A stretch of 64,000 nt of DNA, taken from positions 62,001 through 126,000 of the forward strand of contig NZ_JAKKCM010000004.1 of the NCBI RefSeq assembly GCF_021728395.1, read 5' to 3'. The position numbers and the translations under genes were made by a program. The stretch's first letter is position 1. Every line of letters begins with the position of its first letter. Below the pieces are notes generated by a model. That model saw nothing but the letters and a program-made list of their open reading frames with translations. It was not told the DNA's origin and ran no database searches. This document shows, piece by piece, positions 19,977-27,800 of the stretch. This stretch comes from Vibrio sp. J1-1. GTDB taxonomy: Bacteria; Pseudomonadota; Gammaproteobacteria; Enterobacterales; Vibrionaceae.

Positions 19977-20008
19977 TAAAAAAGCCAACTACAATATTAG
20001 ATTGGCTT
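19977..20008 (-). terminator. tetR terminator
   Basis: Minus-strand arms AAGCCAA / TTGGCTT followed by TTTTTATT, directly after the tetR-family stop codon. Confidence 0.75.
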
Positions 20009-20018
20009 CTCTAGCCTA

Positions 20019-20807
20019 TTAGCGATTCACTGACTCTAAATAAGCAAGTTCCTCGCTGAACAATTCCTGTTCTACTCGACGCCACGTTTTGCGGTAGTCC
20101 CACTCTGTAGATAAGGGTAACCATCCTAAACCATCAAGTAACATATTCGCGTTGTGCAGTACTGAGAATGGGTCTTGAATTCGCTGAATACACCGACTGT
20201 TCGATGCATTTTGTGCAAGAGCGTTTGAACCGAAGGCGATAGACCAGTTCGCAAACACGATGGCATCAGAACCAATAGCGGGAGAAAATTTAAGGTCTCC
20301 GCACTCGACGGCACTATTCACCAACGTATCCGCGCCATCTATCACTTCTTCTTCTAAGTTGTTCAATTCGTTCACACGCTTAGGCGAAGCTTTCTCCAGA
20401 ACCCAAGGCGTCTTTGCAACAATCGCACAGGTAGAAAGTACTGGCTCCATACGAGCGTAAATACGATAACCTACATGCATAGCAATGATTTTTTCTCTTG
20501 TATTGCCATTGAATTTGGCGGTACGTTCAAAAAATATTGCCTCACTTTTCAACGAATGAATACAAAGCGCAAGAATCACATCTTCTTTGCTGCAAAAATG
20601 ATTGTAGATCGTCCCCTTCGAATAAGGGCTTGCGGCTGTTAGCTTGTCCATCGTTAAGTTGGCAAAGCCCTGTTCTTGAACCAGAGACTTAGCCAGTTGA
20701 GTAAGCTCTATTTCACGATCAGCAATCGCCTGTTGCTTTTTAGTTAGCCCAGAAGACACACGACATCCGCCTTGCTTGCTATCCTTTTTACAGCGAAAGT
20801 TAAACAT
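20019..20807 (-). CDS. TetR-family regulator of the exporter operon
   Basis: Regulator of 262 residues. The helix-turn-helix is LTMDKLTAASPYSKGTIYNHFCSKEDVI, the classic TetR 'GTIYNHF' recognition region; the rest is a ligand-binding domain of unknown specificity. The ATG at 20807 is preferred to a GTG 45 bases upstream that lacks a ribosome site, although AAGGA is close to it (two-base gap). Two operator copies lie upstream in its own promoter region and two between it and the RND gene. It therefore probably represses itself and the exporter operon until a ligand binds. Confidence 0.85.
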   Translation of the reverse strand: MFNFRCKKDSKQGGCRVSSGLTKKQQAIADREIELTQLAKSLVQEQGFANLTMDKLTAASPYSKGTIYNHFCSKEDVILALCIHSLKSEAIFFERTAKFNGNTREKIIAMHVGYRIYARMEPVLSTCAIVAKTPWVLEKASPKRVNELNNLEEEVIDGADTLVNSAVECGDLKFSPAIGSDAIVFANWSIAFGSNALAQNASNSRCIQRIQDPFSVLHNANMLLDGLGWLPLSTEWDYRKTWRRVEQELFSEELAYLESVNR

Positions 20808-21273
20808 AATCCTTTGATCCGTATACCAACACACTCCCGTTAATTGTAACACGATTCTTTAATACAGGAACGCCACCAATTTTGACGAACCGTCATAAAT
20901 GACACTTCGTCATAATAGACCAAAAAACAAACATTACAAGTATGAATTTATAGTCAGGCAAACAATAGCCGTTAGTTATGTATTTATCAGTTTTGTATAC
21001 AGAAGGAGAGACTAGAGCGAGGATACAGGAAAAAATAACGAAAAAACCAGCACGTTCAACAAATTGAAAAGCTGGTAATGTTTGACTGATGTTATTCGAA
21101 AAAGCCCAAAGCATTCAAAACTTGAATCAAAAGCAGCAACTCATAGACGATCGACTTACAAAGTAGGTTCTGACTTAGACTTGTCTTTTACCACTACGTT
21201 TCAGAGATTAGAATTGCAAGCCTCTAAAATATAAAAGGGAAAGTGATTAGTTTTAAGTAAAAAGCTGTATGTT
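20808..21273. promoter_or_regulatory. tetR upstream region with paired operators
   Basis: A 466-base gap. Two operators, TGACGAACCGTCA (20883-20895) and TGACACTTCGTCA (20900-20912), stand 17 bases apart centre to centre, in the tetR promoter region. The second has one changed half site. A 73-codon minus-strand frame (20893-21114) overlaps them and has no ribosome site, so it is not called. Nothing else was seen in 20913-21273. Confidence 0.65.
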
Positions 21274-22083
21274 CTATATGGATAGGCTTGGTTTATCACC
21301 AGCAGACGCAATGGCGTAACGAATATCATCAATAAAGTGAGCATTTGTCTCAATAATTCCATCTGAGAATGTCACTGGCTGATGCGGACCAGCTAGCACG
21401 ATTATGTTTGTAAAATCTGAGACGTTATAGTTCTCGGCAACAACATTCTTAGAGTGGAAATCAAGCACGGTATTGGCGATGAGCTCTTCAAGCTGTAAAA
21501 GCTGCTCTTCTGTAATCTTCATCCTTGCCAAAGCAACACGAACACAGTTCTTAGACGCAATGGCCTGCTCTTTAATTATTTCTGTGTATTTATCGTTAAG
21601 CTTTGAATTTTCAGCATAGCTGTAGTAAAGCGGCCCATGCAGCGTAATGTTATTCTTTTCATCGACATAGACAAGATCCAACAGCTCTAGAGCTTTGAGA
21701 TAATCGGACATACTCTGCTTAGAGAGCTCATACTTTTTCTTTAGAATTGAGTAGCCATCTTTTCCGCGAAGCATCCTTAACTCACGATAAAAATCATAAA
21801 GGTGTGGATACTGGAAAAACACTTCATCCTGGGTGCGGCTAAAGTAGTCTTCATCTTCACCTTGCAGCTGGTCAGCTAACTTTTGCAGTTCATCCAACGT
21901 ACAATCGATAGCGCGGCAATATTCGAGTAACTTATCTAAAGCAAGGTTTGTACTGGTTAAATGTCTTTTAAAAGTGGACAACGGCATGCCCATTTTTTCA
22001 GATAGCTCTCGATATGTTAGCCCTTTTGTTTTAATCGCTTGTCTTAAAGCAGCTAGCAAATACTCGGGAGTCAAATCTCTCAT
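21274..22083 (-). CDS. XRE-type helix-turn-helix regulator
   Basis: Protein of 269 residues. An N-terminal HTH of XRE type (LTYRELSEKMGMPLSTFKRHL, about residues 21-41) is followed by a helical middle with a second winged-helix-like part (SKQSMSDYLKALELLDLVYV, near 125-145). The C-terminal region ends in DDIRYAIASA. The ligand and targets are unknown. This protein type is common in vibrios as a 'helix-turn-helix transcriptional regulator'. AAGGA lies before the ATG. An inverted repeat sits just upstream and may be its own operator. No partner gene is adjacent. Confidence 0.75.
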   Translation of the reverse strand: MRDLTPEYLLAALRQAIKTKGLTYRELSEKMGMPLSTFKRHLTSTNLALDKLLEYCRAIDCTLDELQKLADQLQGEDEDYFSRTQDEVFFQYPHLYDFYRELRMLRGKDGYSILKKKYELSKQSMSDYLKALELLDLVYVDEKNNITLHGPLYYSYAENSKLNDKYTEIIKEQAIASKNCVRVALARMKITEEQLLQLEELIANTVLDFHSKNVVAENYNVSDFTNIIVLAGPHQPVTFSDGIIETNAHFIDDIRYAIASAGDKPSLSI

Positions 22084-22568
22084 CTACGATTCCTTTTGGC
22101 AAAGTTACAGCTGTACAGAATTTGTAACAACTTAGAACCACTCAGCTAATTATTAGTTCATATTTTTATCATAAAAACATGAATTAATATACCGCCCTAG
22201 CATTCGCATGACAAATAGGACACTGAAAAATGCTGTTGCTTTCATTATGCCCATCAAATCTTATTGATAATAAAAACAAGTAAATTCAGCGTTTATTGAA
22301 ATACTTACGACATGAACATCAAAAACCTCAGTATTTTACACCAAAGAAATTGCACCATTTCAGAATGTTGCACTTTACCAACCAAAAACAATAAGTGAAT
22401 AAATACTCACACTACGCGCAGTAAAATACAATTTATCAAAAAGGAAAACTTACTACAGCCCTAGCCCTTCGCGACAGCCTGTAAGTTCATGACGACATTC
22501 CACAAACGAATGGGACCAATCGTCCCTTACAAGACCTAAGTTTCCAGCGGAATAAAGCCAACTCGTTT
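22084..22568. other. Intergenic region between ybjQ and the XRE gene
   Basis: A 485-base gap without a supported gene. GTTACA (22104-22109) and TGTAAC (22123-22128) form an inverted repeat just upstream of the XRE start, a possible operator. GGGAC/GTCCC (22512-22526) is a small hairpin. CGGAATAAA (22548-22556) pairs with TTTATTCCG (22568-22576), which overlaps the end of ybjQ and may mark its 3' end. The middle part is AT-rich and featureless. Confidence 0.4.
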
Positions 22569-22886
22569 TTATTCCGAGAGCTTCACCGCTGTTCCAAACG
22601 ACAGAATTTCAGAAGAACCATCCACAATTGAACTGGTGGTAAACCGGATTCCAACGATAGCATCGGCACCTTTTATTTCAGCCTCCTCTATCATGCGCTG
22701 GATAGCGATATTACGAGCTTCGGTCATCATTTCGGTATAACCTCGAATTTCGCCACCAACAATACTCTTGATTCCAGCCATGATGTCTCTGCCAATGTGT
22801 TTCGACTGAACCACACTCCCCATCACAATACCCTTAATTTCTAAGATCTCTCGCCCTGGAACCGTTTCTGTTGTTGTATAAATCAT
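22569..22886 (-). CDS. ybjQ: YbjQ-family protein (UPF0145)
   Basis: Protein of 105 residues matching the YbjQ/UPF0145 family (PF01906): TTETVPGREILEIKGIV at the start, RGYTEMMTEARNIAIQRMIEEA in the middle and ADAIVGIRF towards the end. The fold is a small pentameric beta barrel sometimes listed as heavy-metal-binding, but no function is proven. GAGG precedes the ATG with good spacing. It stands alone between two large gaps. Confidence 0.9.
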   Translation of the reverse strand: MIYTTTETVPGREILEIKGIVMGSVVQSKHIGRDIMAGIKSIVGGEIRGYTEMMTEARNIAIQRMIEEAEIKGADAIVGIRFTTSSIVDGSSEILSFGTAVKLSE

Positions 22887-23158
22887 GATTTACCTCGATA
22901 TAGTGGAATAGTTGCGTGATTCATTGAGTCAAAGCATAGCTGAGTAAGCATCTGCAATAAGTTAACAAACCATAGCGCATCTTTCGGCGGTTTTAACCAC
23001 AAAGATGATTAGTTAGATAGTTTCTAAAATGGGGATAACCAATAGAAATGTTAGGCTGAAGTAAGCGCGTTGCTTCTGATTATATTTGGATGAGTAGAGG
23101 TAGGAACAGAGAAACAGAGAAACAGAGAAACAGAGAAACAGAGAAGGATTGTAGAGGC
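22887..23158. other. Intergenic region with an 8-bp tandem repeat
   Basis: Gap between ybjQ and the rplT terminator. It holds the ybjQ promoter on the minus strand, presumably, and the GAAACAGA repeat block at 23103-23142. No gene is supported. Confidence 0.5.
23103..23142. repeat. Tandem repeat of GAAACAGA
   Basis: Four perfect copies of the 8-mer GAAACAGA (23111-23142), preceded by one copy with a single change (GGAACAGA, 23103-23110) and followed by a partial GAA. An 8-base unit would be prone to slippage. It lies outside genes. Confidence 0.95.
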
Positions 23159-23159
23159 A

Positions 23160-23192
23160 ATAAAAAAGGAGAGCGAATGCTCTCCTTTTCTT
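23160..23192 (-). terminator. infC-rpmI-rplT operon terminator
   Basis: Stem GGAGAGC / GCTCTCC with a four-base loop; the A6 tract at its left becomes the T tail on the minus strand. It lies about 17 bases after the rplT stop. Confidence 0.88.
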
Positions 23193-23208
23193 AAACCTAA
23201 ACTGCTAA

Positions 23209-23562
23209 TTAAAGAGCAGCTTTCGCTTTTTCAACTAGAACTGCGAATGCAGATTTGTCGAATACTGCGATGTCCGCAAGGATCTTACGGTCGATCTCGA
23301 TAGATGCTTTCTTAAGACCGTTGATGAAACGGCTGTAAGATAGACCATTTTGACGAGATGCCGCATTGATACGTGCAATCCAAAGTTGACGGAATTGACG
23401 TTTCTTAGCGCGACGGTCACGGTAAGCGTATTGACCAGCTTTAGTAACTGCTTGGAAAGCTACGCGGTAAACACGTGAACGCGCACCGTAGTAACCTTTA
23501 GCTTGTTTTAGAACTTTCTTATGACGTGCACGAGCTTGTACACCACGTTTTACGCGAGGCAT
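23209..23562 (-). CDS. rplT: 50S ribosomal protein L20
   Basis: Protein of 117 residues, very basic, starting [25 protein letters not shown] as L20 does. It is an early assembly protein that binds 23S rRNA domain II. In E. coli it also represses its own operon by binding the rpmI leader. AGGAG precedes the ATG. It follows rpmI by 40 bases and closes the thrS-infC-rpmI-rplT block here; pheS is some 8 kb further on. Confidence 0.99.
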   Translation of the reverse strand: MPRVKRGVQARARHKKVLKQAKGYYGARSRVYRVAFQAVTKAGQYAYRDRRAKKRQFRQLWIARINAASRQNGLSYSRFINGLKKASIEIDRKILADIAVFDKSAFAVLVEKAKAAL

Positions 23563-23602
23563 TATGCTTCTCCTAAACTAAACGATTGATAACTATAAAG
23601 AA

Positions 23603-23797
23603 TTAAGCGTATGGCAACATACGGATTACTGCAGCCACTTCACATTTAGGAAGGATTGCATTTGGACGTAGTTGACGCTTGTTCTTAGTAGTACGCTTAG
23701 TCAGGATGTGACGTTTTGTAGCGTGCTTGTACTTAATACCACCAGCAGTTTTCTTGAAACGCTTAGCAGCACCTTTGTTGGTTTTCATCTTAGGCAT
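23603..23797 (-). CDS. rpmI: 50S ribosomal protein L35
   Basis: Protein of 64 residues, with the L35 hallmarks [16 protein letters not shown] and [15 protein letters not shown]. The frame is open 18 codons upstream, but the true start is the ATG at 23797, which gives the normal L35 N-terminus (MPKMKT) after a GGAG-type ribosome site. The upstream hairpin at 23850-23895 may be the L20 control site. Confidence 0.98.
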
Positions 23798-23849
23798 GAT
23801 GAATAACTCCGCATTGTAGTAGTTTAATAACAATGTAATTAGGGCGAAC

Positions 23850-23895
23850 AAAACCCAACCGCTTACCTTCTATTAAAAGGAGTCGGCTAGGTTTT
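23850..23895 (-). promoter_or_regulatory. Leader hairpin of rpmI, possible L20 binding site
   Basis: In the infC-rpmI gap, the minus strand pairs AAAACCTAGCCG with CGGTTGGGTTTT (two internal mismatches). An inner CCTT/AAGG hairpin caps the structure. It has no T tail, so it is not a terminator. In E. coli L20 binds a structure in this gap to repress rpmI-rplT, so the same role is proposed. Confidence 0.45.
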
Positions 23896-23916
23896 AATTA
23901 CTTTATGAGCCGTTAA

Positions 23917-24468
23917 TTACTTCTTTTTAGGGGCTAGCACCATGATCATCTGACGACCTTCAATACGGCTAGGGAAAGATTCTACTACAGCTAGTTCTGC
24001 AGTATCTTCTTTCAAGCGGTTTAGAACGTCGACACCGATGTCTTGGTGTGCCATCTCACGGCCACGGAAGCGAATTGTTACCTTCACTTTGTTGCCTTCT
24101 TCTAGGAAACGCACCAGGTTGCGTAGTTTTACCTGGTAGTCTCCAATATCAGTTCCAGGTCGGAATTTTACTTCCTTGATCTGAATCTGCTTTTGCTTCT
24201 TCTTCTGCTCTTTCGCAGCCTTGCTCTTTTCAAAGAGGAATTTACCGTAGTCCATCACACGACAAACTGGCGGCTCAGCGTTAGGACTAATCTCAACAAG
24301 ATCCATACCTGCTTCTTCAGCAGCAGCAATCGCTTCTTGGATCGATACAACACCAACTGATTCACCGTCAGCGCCTGTTAGTCGAACTTCACGAACGCCA
24401 CGAATTTCACCGTTTAAACGGTGTGGGTTTTGTTTTACCGGCTGTTGGCCGCGTCTTCCGCCTTTAAT
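23917..24468 (-). CDS. infC: Translation initiation factor IF-3, AUU start
   Basis: Protein of 183 residues (E. coli 180). The canonical ATG nearest the 5' end would give only 129 residues and lose most of the N-domain. Reading upstream from it restores the IF-3 N-terminus (IKGGRRGQQ... [18 protein letters not shown]), beginning at ATT (24466-24468). The sequence ATT AAA GGC GGA is the same rare start as in E. coli infC. GGAGG (24477-24481) inside the last thrS codons lies eight bases before it. AUU lets IF-3 repress its own translation. Only three bases separate it from the thrS stop. Confidence 0.96.
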   Translation of the reverse strand: MKGGRRGQQPVKQNPHRLNGEIRGVREVRLTGADGESVGVVSIQEAIAAAEEAGMDLVEISPNAEPPVCRVMDYGKFLFEKSKAAKEQKKKQKQIQIKEVKFRPGTDIGDYQVKLRNLVRFLEEGNKVKVTIRFRGREMAHQDIGVDVLNRLKEDTAELAVVESFPSRIEGRQMIMVLAPKKK

Positions 24469-24471
24469 AGC

Positions 24472-26400
24472 TTATTCCTCCAGATTGAGCTTACGGCTTG
24501 AAATCTCGTCTTGGATGTAAGAGATAAAATCATCCACCTTAAATTTACCGAGATCTTTACCTTTACGAGTACGTACTGCAATTTCACCAGCTTCCATTTC
24601 TTGGTCACCGACAACAAGCATATACGGTACACGCTTTAAAGTGTGTTCGCGGATTTTAAAGCCAATCTTCTCATTTCTCAAGTCCGCTTTAGCTCTAATT
24701 CCACTTTTTTGTAATTTTTGTACTACTTCTTGAACATAATCTGACTGTTTATCAGTAATATTCATAAGAACAGCTTGTTCTGGTGCCAACCAAGTTGGGA
24801 AGAAACCAGCGTATTCTTCGATAAGGATACCGATGAAACGTTCTAGTGAACCTAGAATTGCACGGTGAATCATTACCGGAACAAGACGTTCGTTGTTTTC
24901 ACCTACATAAGTTGCACCTAAGCGACCTGGTAGGTTGAAGTCTAACTGAACAGTACCACATTGCCATGCACGGTCTAGACAGTCGTATAGCGTGAATTCA
25001 ATCTTAGGACCGTAGAATGCACCCTCGCCTTCTTGAATCTCGTATGGAATTTCCATTGATTCTAGAGACAGTTTCAATGCTTCTTCAGATTGATCCCAGA
25101 TTTCATCCGAACCTACACGCTTTTCTGGACGAGTAGACAGCTTCACGACAATGTTGTCGAAACCAAATGTTTGGTACGTATCATACACCATTTTTATACA
25201 GCTGGTGACTTCTTCTTGGATTTGGCTCTCAGTACAGAAAATGTGAGCATCATCCTGAGTAAAGCCACGTACACGCATAATACCGTGTAGTGCACCTGAT
25301 GGTTCGTTACGGTGACATGAGCCGAACTCTGCCATACGTAGCGGTAGATCACGGTACGATTTTAGACCTTGGTTAAAGATCTGCACGTGACCTGGGCAGT
25401 TCATAGGCTTAATTGCGTATTCACGGTTCTCAGAAGAAGTCGTGAACATTGCATCTGCGTATTTGTCCCAGTGACCAGAGCGTTCCCAAAGAACACGGTC
25501 CATCATTAAAGGACCTTTCACTTCTTGGTAATCGTACTCTGTCAGTTTATCACGAACAAACACTTCTAGATCACGGAAGATAGACCAACCATTGTGATGC
25601 CAGAACACCATACCCGGTGCTTCTTGCTGCATGTGGAATAGGTCTAGTTGCTTACCGATCTTACGGTGGTCACGCTTCGCCGCTTCTTCAAGGCGAGTCA
25701 GGTGAGCTTTTAGCGCTTTCTTATCGTGGAAAGCGGTACCGTAGATACGCTGAAGCATTTTGTTGTCGCTGTTACCACGCCAGTAAGCACCTGCAACATT
25801 CAATAGCGTGAAATGTTGACAGAAGCCCATGTTAGGAACGTGAGGGCCACGACACATATCGATGTATTCTTCATGGTGGTAAAGGCCTGGACGATCGTCA
25901 CGAGAAACGTTTTCGTCTAGGATTTCCACTTTGTATGGTTCGCCACGTGATTCAAAGGTATCACGCGCTTCCTGCCAGCTTACTTTTTTCTTAACAACTT
26001 CGTACTTGGTTTTCGCTAGCTCTTTCATACGCTTTTCAATCTTTTCAAGATCTTCTTGCGTTAGAGACTCGTCTAAGTCGATGTCGTAGTAGAAGCCGCT
26101 GTCGATGGTTGGACCGATCGCCATTTTAGCTTGTGGGTAAAGCTGTTTCAGAGCGTGACCAAGGAGGTGAGCGCATGAGTGACGAACGATTTCCAGACCG
26201 TCTACTTCATCTTTTGCTGTGATGATTTCAAGGCTTGCGTCTTCTTCAATTAGATCACACGCGTCAACACGATTACCGTTAACACGACCAGCGATAGTTG
26301 CTTTAGCAAGACCAGGACCGATCGATTGCGCAACTTCCATAGTAGATACAGGGTTATCAAATTGACGCTGACTGCCGTCAGGAAGAGTAATAATAGGCAT
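24472..26400 (-). CDS. thrS: Threonyl-tRNA synthetase
   Basis: Protein of 642 residues, the same length as in E. coli. It has a TGS domain (about residues 1-62), an editing domain with [11 protein letters not shown] (about 74-84), the class II catalytic core with the zinc cysteine in MNCPGH and motif 2 [19 protein letters not shown], and a C-terminal anticodon domain. It charges tRNA-Thr and clears Ser-tRNA-Thr. AAGGA lies before the ATG. Its leader has two tRNA-Thr anticodon-arm mimics, which suggests translational autoregulation as in E. coli. Confidence 0.99.
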   Translation of the reverse strand: MPIITLPDGSQRQFDNPVSTMEVAQSIGPGLAKATIAGRVNGNRVDACDLIEEDASLEIITAKDEVDGLEIVRHSCAHLLGHALKQLYPQAKMAIGPTIDSGFYYDIDLDESLTQEDLEKIEKRMKELAKTKYEVVKKKVSWQEARDTFESRGEPYKVEILDENVSRDDRPGLYHHEEYIDMCRGPHVPNMGFCQHFTLLNVAGAYWRGNSDNKMLQRIYGTAFHDKKALKAHLTRLEEAAKRDHRKIGKQLDLFHMQQEAPGMVFWHHNGWSIFRDLEVFVRDKLTEYDYQEVKGPLMMDRVLWERSGHWDKYADAMFTTSSENREYAIKPMNCPGHVQIFNQGLKSYRDLPLRMAEFGSCHRNEPSGALHGIMRVRGFTQDDAHIFCTESQIQEEVTSCIKMVYDTYQTFGFDNIVVKLSTRPEKRVGSDEIWDQSEEALKLSLESMEIPYEIQEGEGAFYGPKIEFTLYDCLDRAWQCGTVQLDFNLPGRLGATYVGENNERLVPVMIHRAILGSLERFIGILIEEYAGFFPTWLAPEQAVLMNITDKQSDYVQEVVQKLQKSGIRAKADLRNEKIGFKIREHTLKRVPYMLVVGDQEMEAGEIAVRTRKGKDLGKFKVDDFISYIQDEISSRKLNLEE

Positions 26401-26417
26401 GCTATGTCCTTACAGTG

Positions 26418-26438
26418 GTGTTGCATACCAAGCAACAC
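26418..26438 (-). promoter_or_regulatory. thrS operator arm, tRNA-Thr(GGU) mimic
   Basis: On the minus strand a perfect 7-bp stem, GTGTTGC with GCAACAC, closes a seven-base loop TTGGTAT. Placed as an anticodon loop this is U32 U33 G34 G35 U36 A37 U38, that is anticodon GGU for Thr. It ends 17 bases before the thrS ATG, where E. coli operator domain 2 lies. Confidence 0.8.
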
Positions 26439-26490
26439 ATGTTATTCAAATTAGAAGCTATTTGTTGGTAAATAGTTGAGAGTCGATGAA

Positions 26491-26518
26491 GGTCTCTCGG
26501 TAACACGAATACCGGACC
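26491..26518 (-). promoter_or_regulatory. thrS operator upstream arm, tRNA-Thr(CGU) mimic
   Basis: On the minus strand the stem GGTC/GACC continues, after a three-base bulge on one side, into CGGTA/TACCG. It closes the seven-base loop TTCGTGT, with CGU in the anticodon position. It corresponds to the upstream arm (domain 4) of the E. coli thrS operator, which contacts the second ThrRS subunit. Confidence 0.75.
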
Positions 26519-26534
26519 ATTATCGGAACGGCAG

Positions 26535-26563
26535 ATTGTACCTAGCTCACAATTAGAATGCAA
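26535..26563 (-). promoter_or_regulatory. thrS promoter
   Basis: Minus strand: TTGCAT (26558-26563), a 17-base spacer, TACAAT (26535-26540). It predicts a leader of about 130 nucleotides that includes both anticodon-like arms. Confidence 0.75.
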
Positions 26564-26791
26564 AGAGCGATTTACTTTGTCATTTAATCTTCACCCATGA
26601 TCCAACGGTGGGACCATAAGACTTCTCTCATGAGGGGAACGAAATTGTGCTGGGATGTCATTATCTAATAGACAGTTCAGCCATTGAGGTACTAGCGAGG
26701 GTAACGCGAGGAACATGGATAACAATACCGATATCGCATTTCTGTTTGGATATCGGTACTTTTTCTTACCTGGTAAAGACAGCGAGGTAAT
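26564..26791. other. Gap between the thrS promoter and the Spo0M-like gene
   Basis: The rest of the 391-base thrS upstream gap. It holds AT-rich sequence and the end of the Spo0M-like transcript. GATATCG and CGATATC occur near 26730-26755 as loose repeats. No gene or convincing terminator was seen. Confidence 0.4.
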
Positions 26792-27535
26792 TTATAAGCT
26801 TAAAATCGGCGCAAGTGCTGCCGCGACTTGTGTATCTGTTGCGTTGACTGGCAGAGTAAACGAACGATACTGATCGTCAGACAAGTTCAGTGAACGATCG
26901 ATTTCAGCTAAACAGTGGATGACTTGCCCTTCTAGAATGAAGGAAAGTTCAATTTCTTTCGAAGAGATGAAACCGTTATTACGAAATTCCAGTTCCTGAT
27001 AGATACCAGAGCGTGACGAGAAAGAACCACCGCGCAAGAAGCCTTTTTCAACGTCAGCTTTTGCCATTGTAAATCCGGCTTGTTCAATCGACTGAATGAC
27101 GCGTGACACCACCGGTAACGGCTTAACTTCAATATAGTCACGGTCACGTGGGTCCATGGCGAAATCAATGTCTAACGTGGTTTCTAACCAAACGTGACAC
27201 TGATTTTTTAATGCGTTGACCAATGTGATTGGAGCTTCATCATGTAACTTCAATTGAAATGGTACTTGCTTCTCTTCATTGGCTTGAATCACAAAGGGCT
27301 CAACGGCTTTTAACTGATCAAGCGTAAAAGTCTCGTATCTGACGCTATCATCCACCTCTACCTTCATTTCCGTATTGAGTTTTATCGTGATTGCGTCTAT
27401 CCGCTGTTCTACATCGCCACCAATAATGTGTACGTACCCTGTAAGCATTGCACCTTGGTAAACACTCATCTCATCCAAGATGGTATCCACTTTTGCCGAA
27501 CCAATACCTAATGATGCTTTTAACTTTTTAAACAT
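26792..27535 (-). CDS. Spo0M-like (sporulation-control family) protein
   Basis: Protein of 247 residues of the Spo0M family (PF07070), an arrestin-like beta-sandwich followed by a smaller C-terminal domain. Typical parts are MFKKLKASLGIGSAKVDT at the start, GYVHIIGGDVEQRID near residues 34-48 and the GGSFSSRSGIYQELEF block near 168-183. In Bacillus it affects sporulation through cytoskeletal and cell-division contacts. In non-sporulating vibrios the role is not known. AAGGG precedes the ATG. It stands alone. Confidence 0.85.
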   Translation of the reverse strand: MFKKLKASLGIGSAKVDTILDEMSVYQGAMLTGYVHIIGGDVEQRIDAITIKLNTEMKVEVDDSVRYETFTLDQLKAVEPFVIQANEEKQVPFQLKLHDEAPITLVNALKNQCHVWLETTLDIDFAMDPRDRDYIEVKPLPVVSRVIQSIEQAGFTMAKADVEKGFLRGGSFSSRSGIYQELEFRNNGFISSKEIELSFILEGQVIHCLAEIDRSLNLSDDQYRSFTLPVNATDTQVAAALAPILSL

Positions 27536-27772
27536 TTCTTCCCTTACGTCTCTATCGTTTTTATTGTGATTGTGACCTGTTTACACAAATGCTTCGCGCG
27601 CTTCAAGTCATAGACATCGAGAATCCGGGCTATTTCCCTTATCGATGAAAAATAGCCTCACTGGCTCCCACATCAGACATCAAAGTAGCTCACGCAGTAC
27701 TGTGACTAAACCAGCCGTACTGATACCAGTTTGAGAGAACTATTTGCTATTTTCACTTAAATTAAGCAGTAT

Positions 27773-27784
27773 TTGTATAGTCAA
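27773..27784. promoter_or_regulatory. Possible HutC site before hutC
   Basis: TTGTATAGTCAA, an imperfect match to the HutC-type core (TTGTATATACAA), 16 bases before hutC. Autoregulation is inferred. Confidence 0.4.
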
Positions 27785-27800
27785 TTAAAAGGAAATCATT

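Noticed and set aside
20893..21114. 73-codon minus-strand frame upstream of tetR
   Set aside because: Overlaps the operators and promoter region; no ribosome site.
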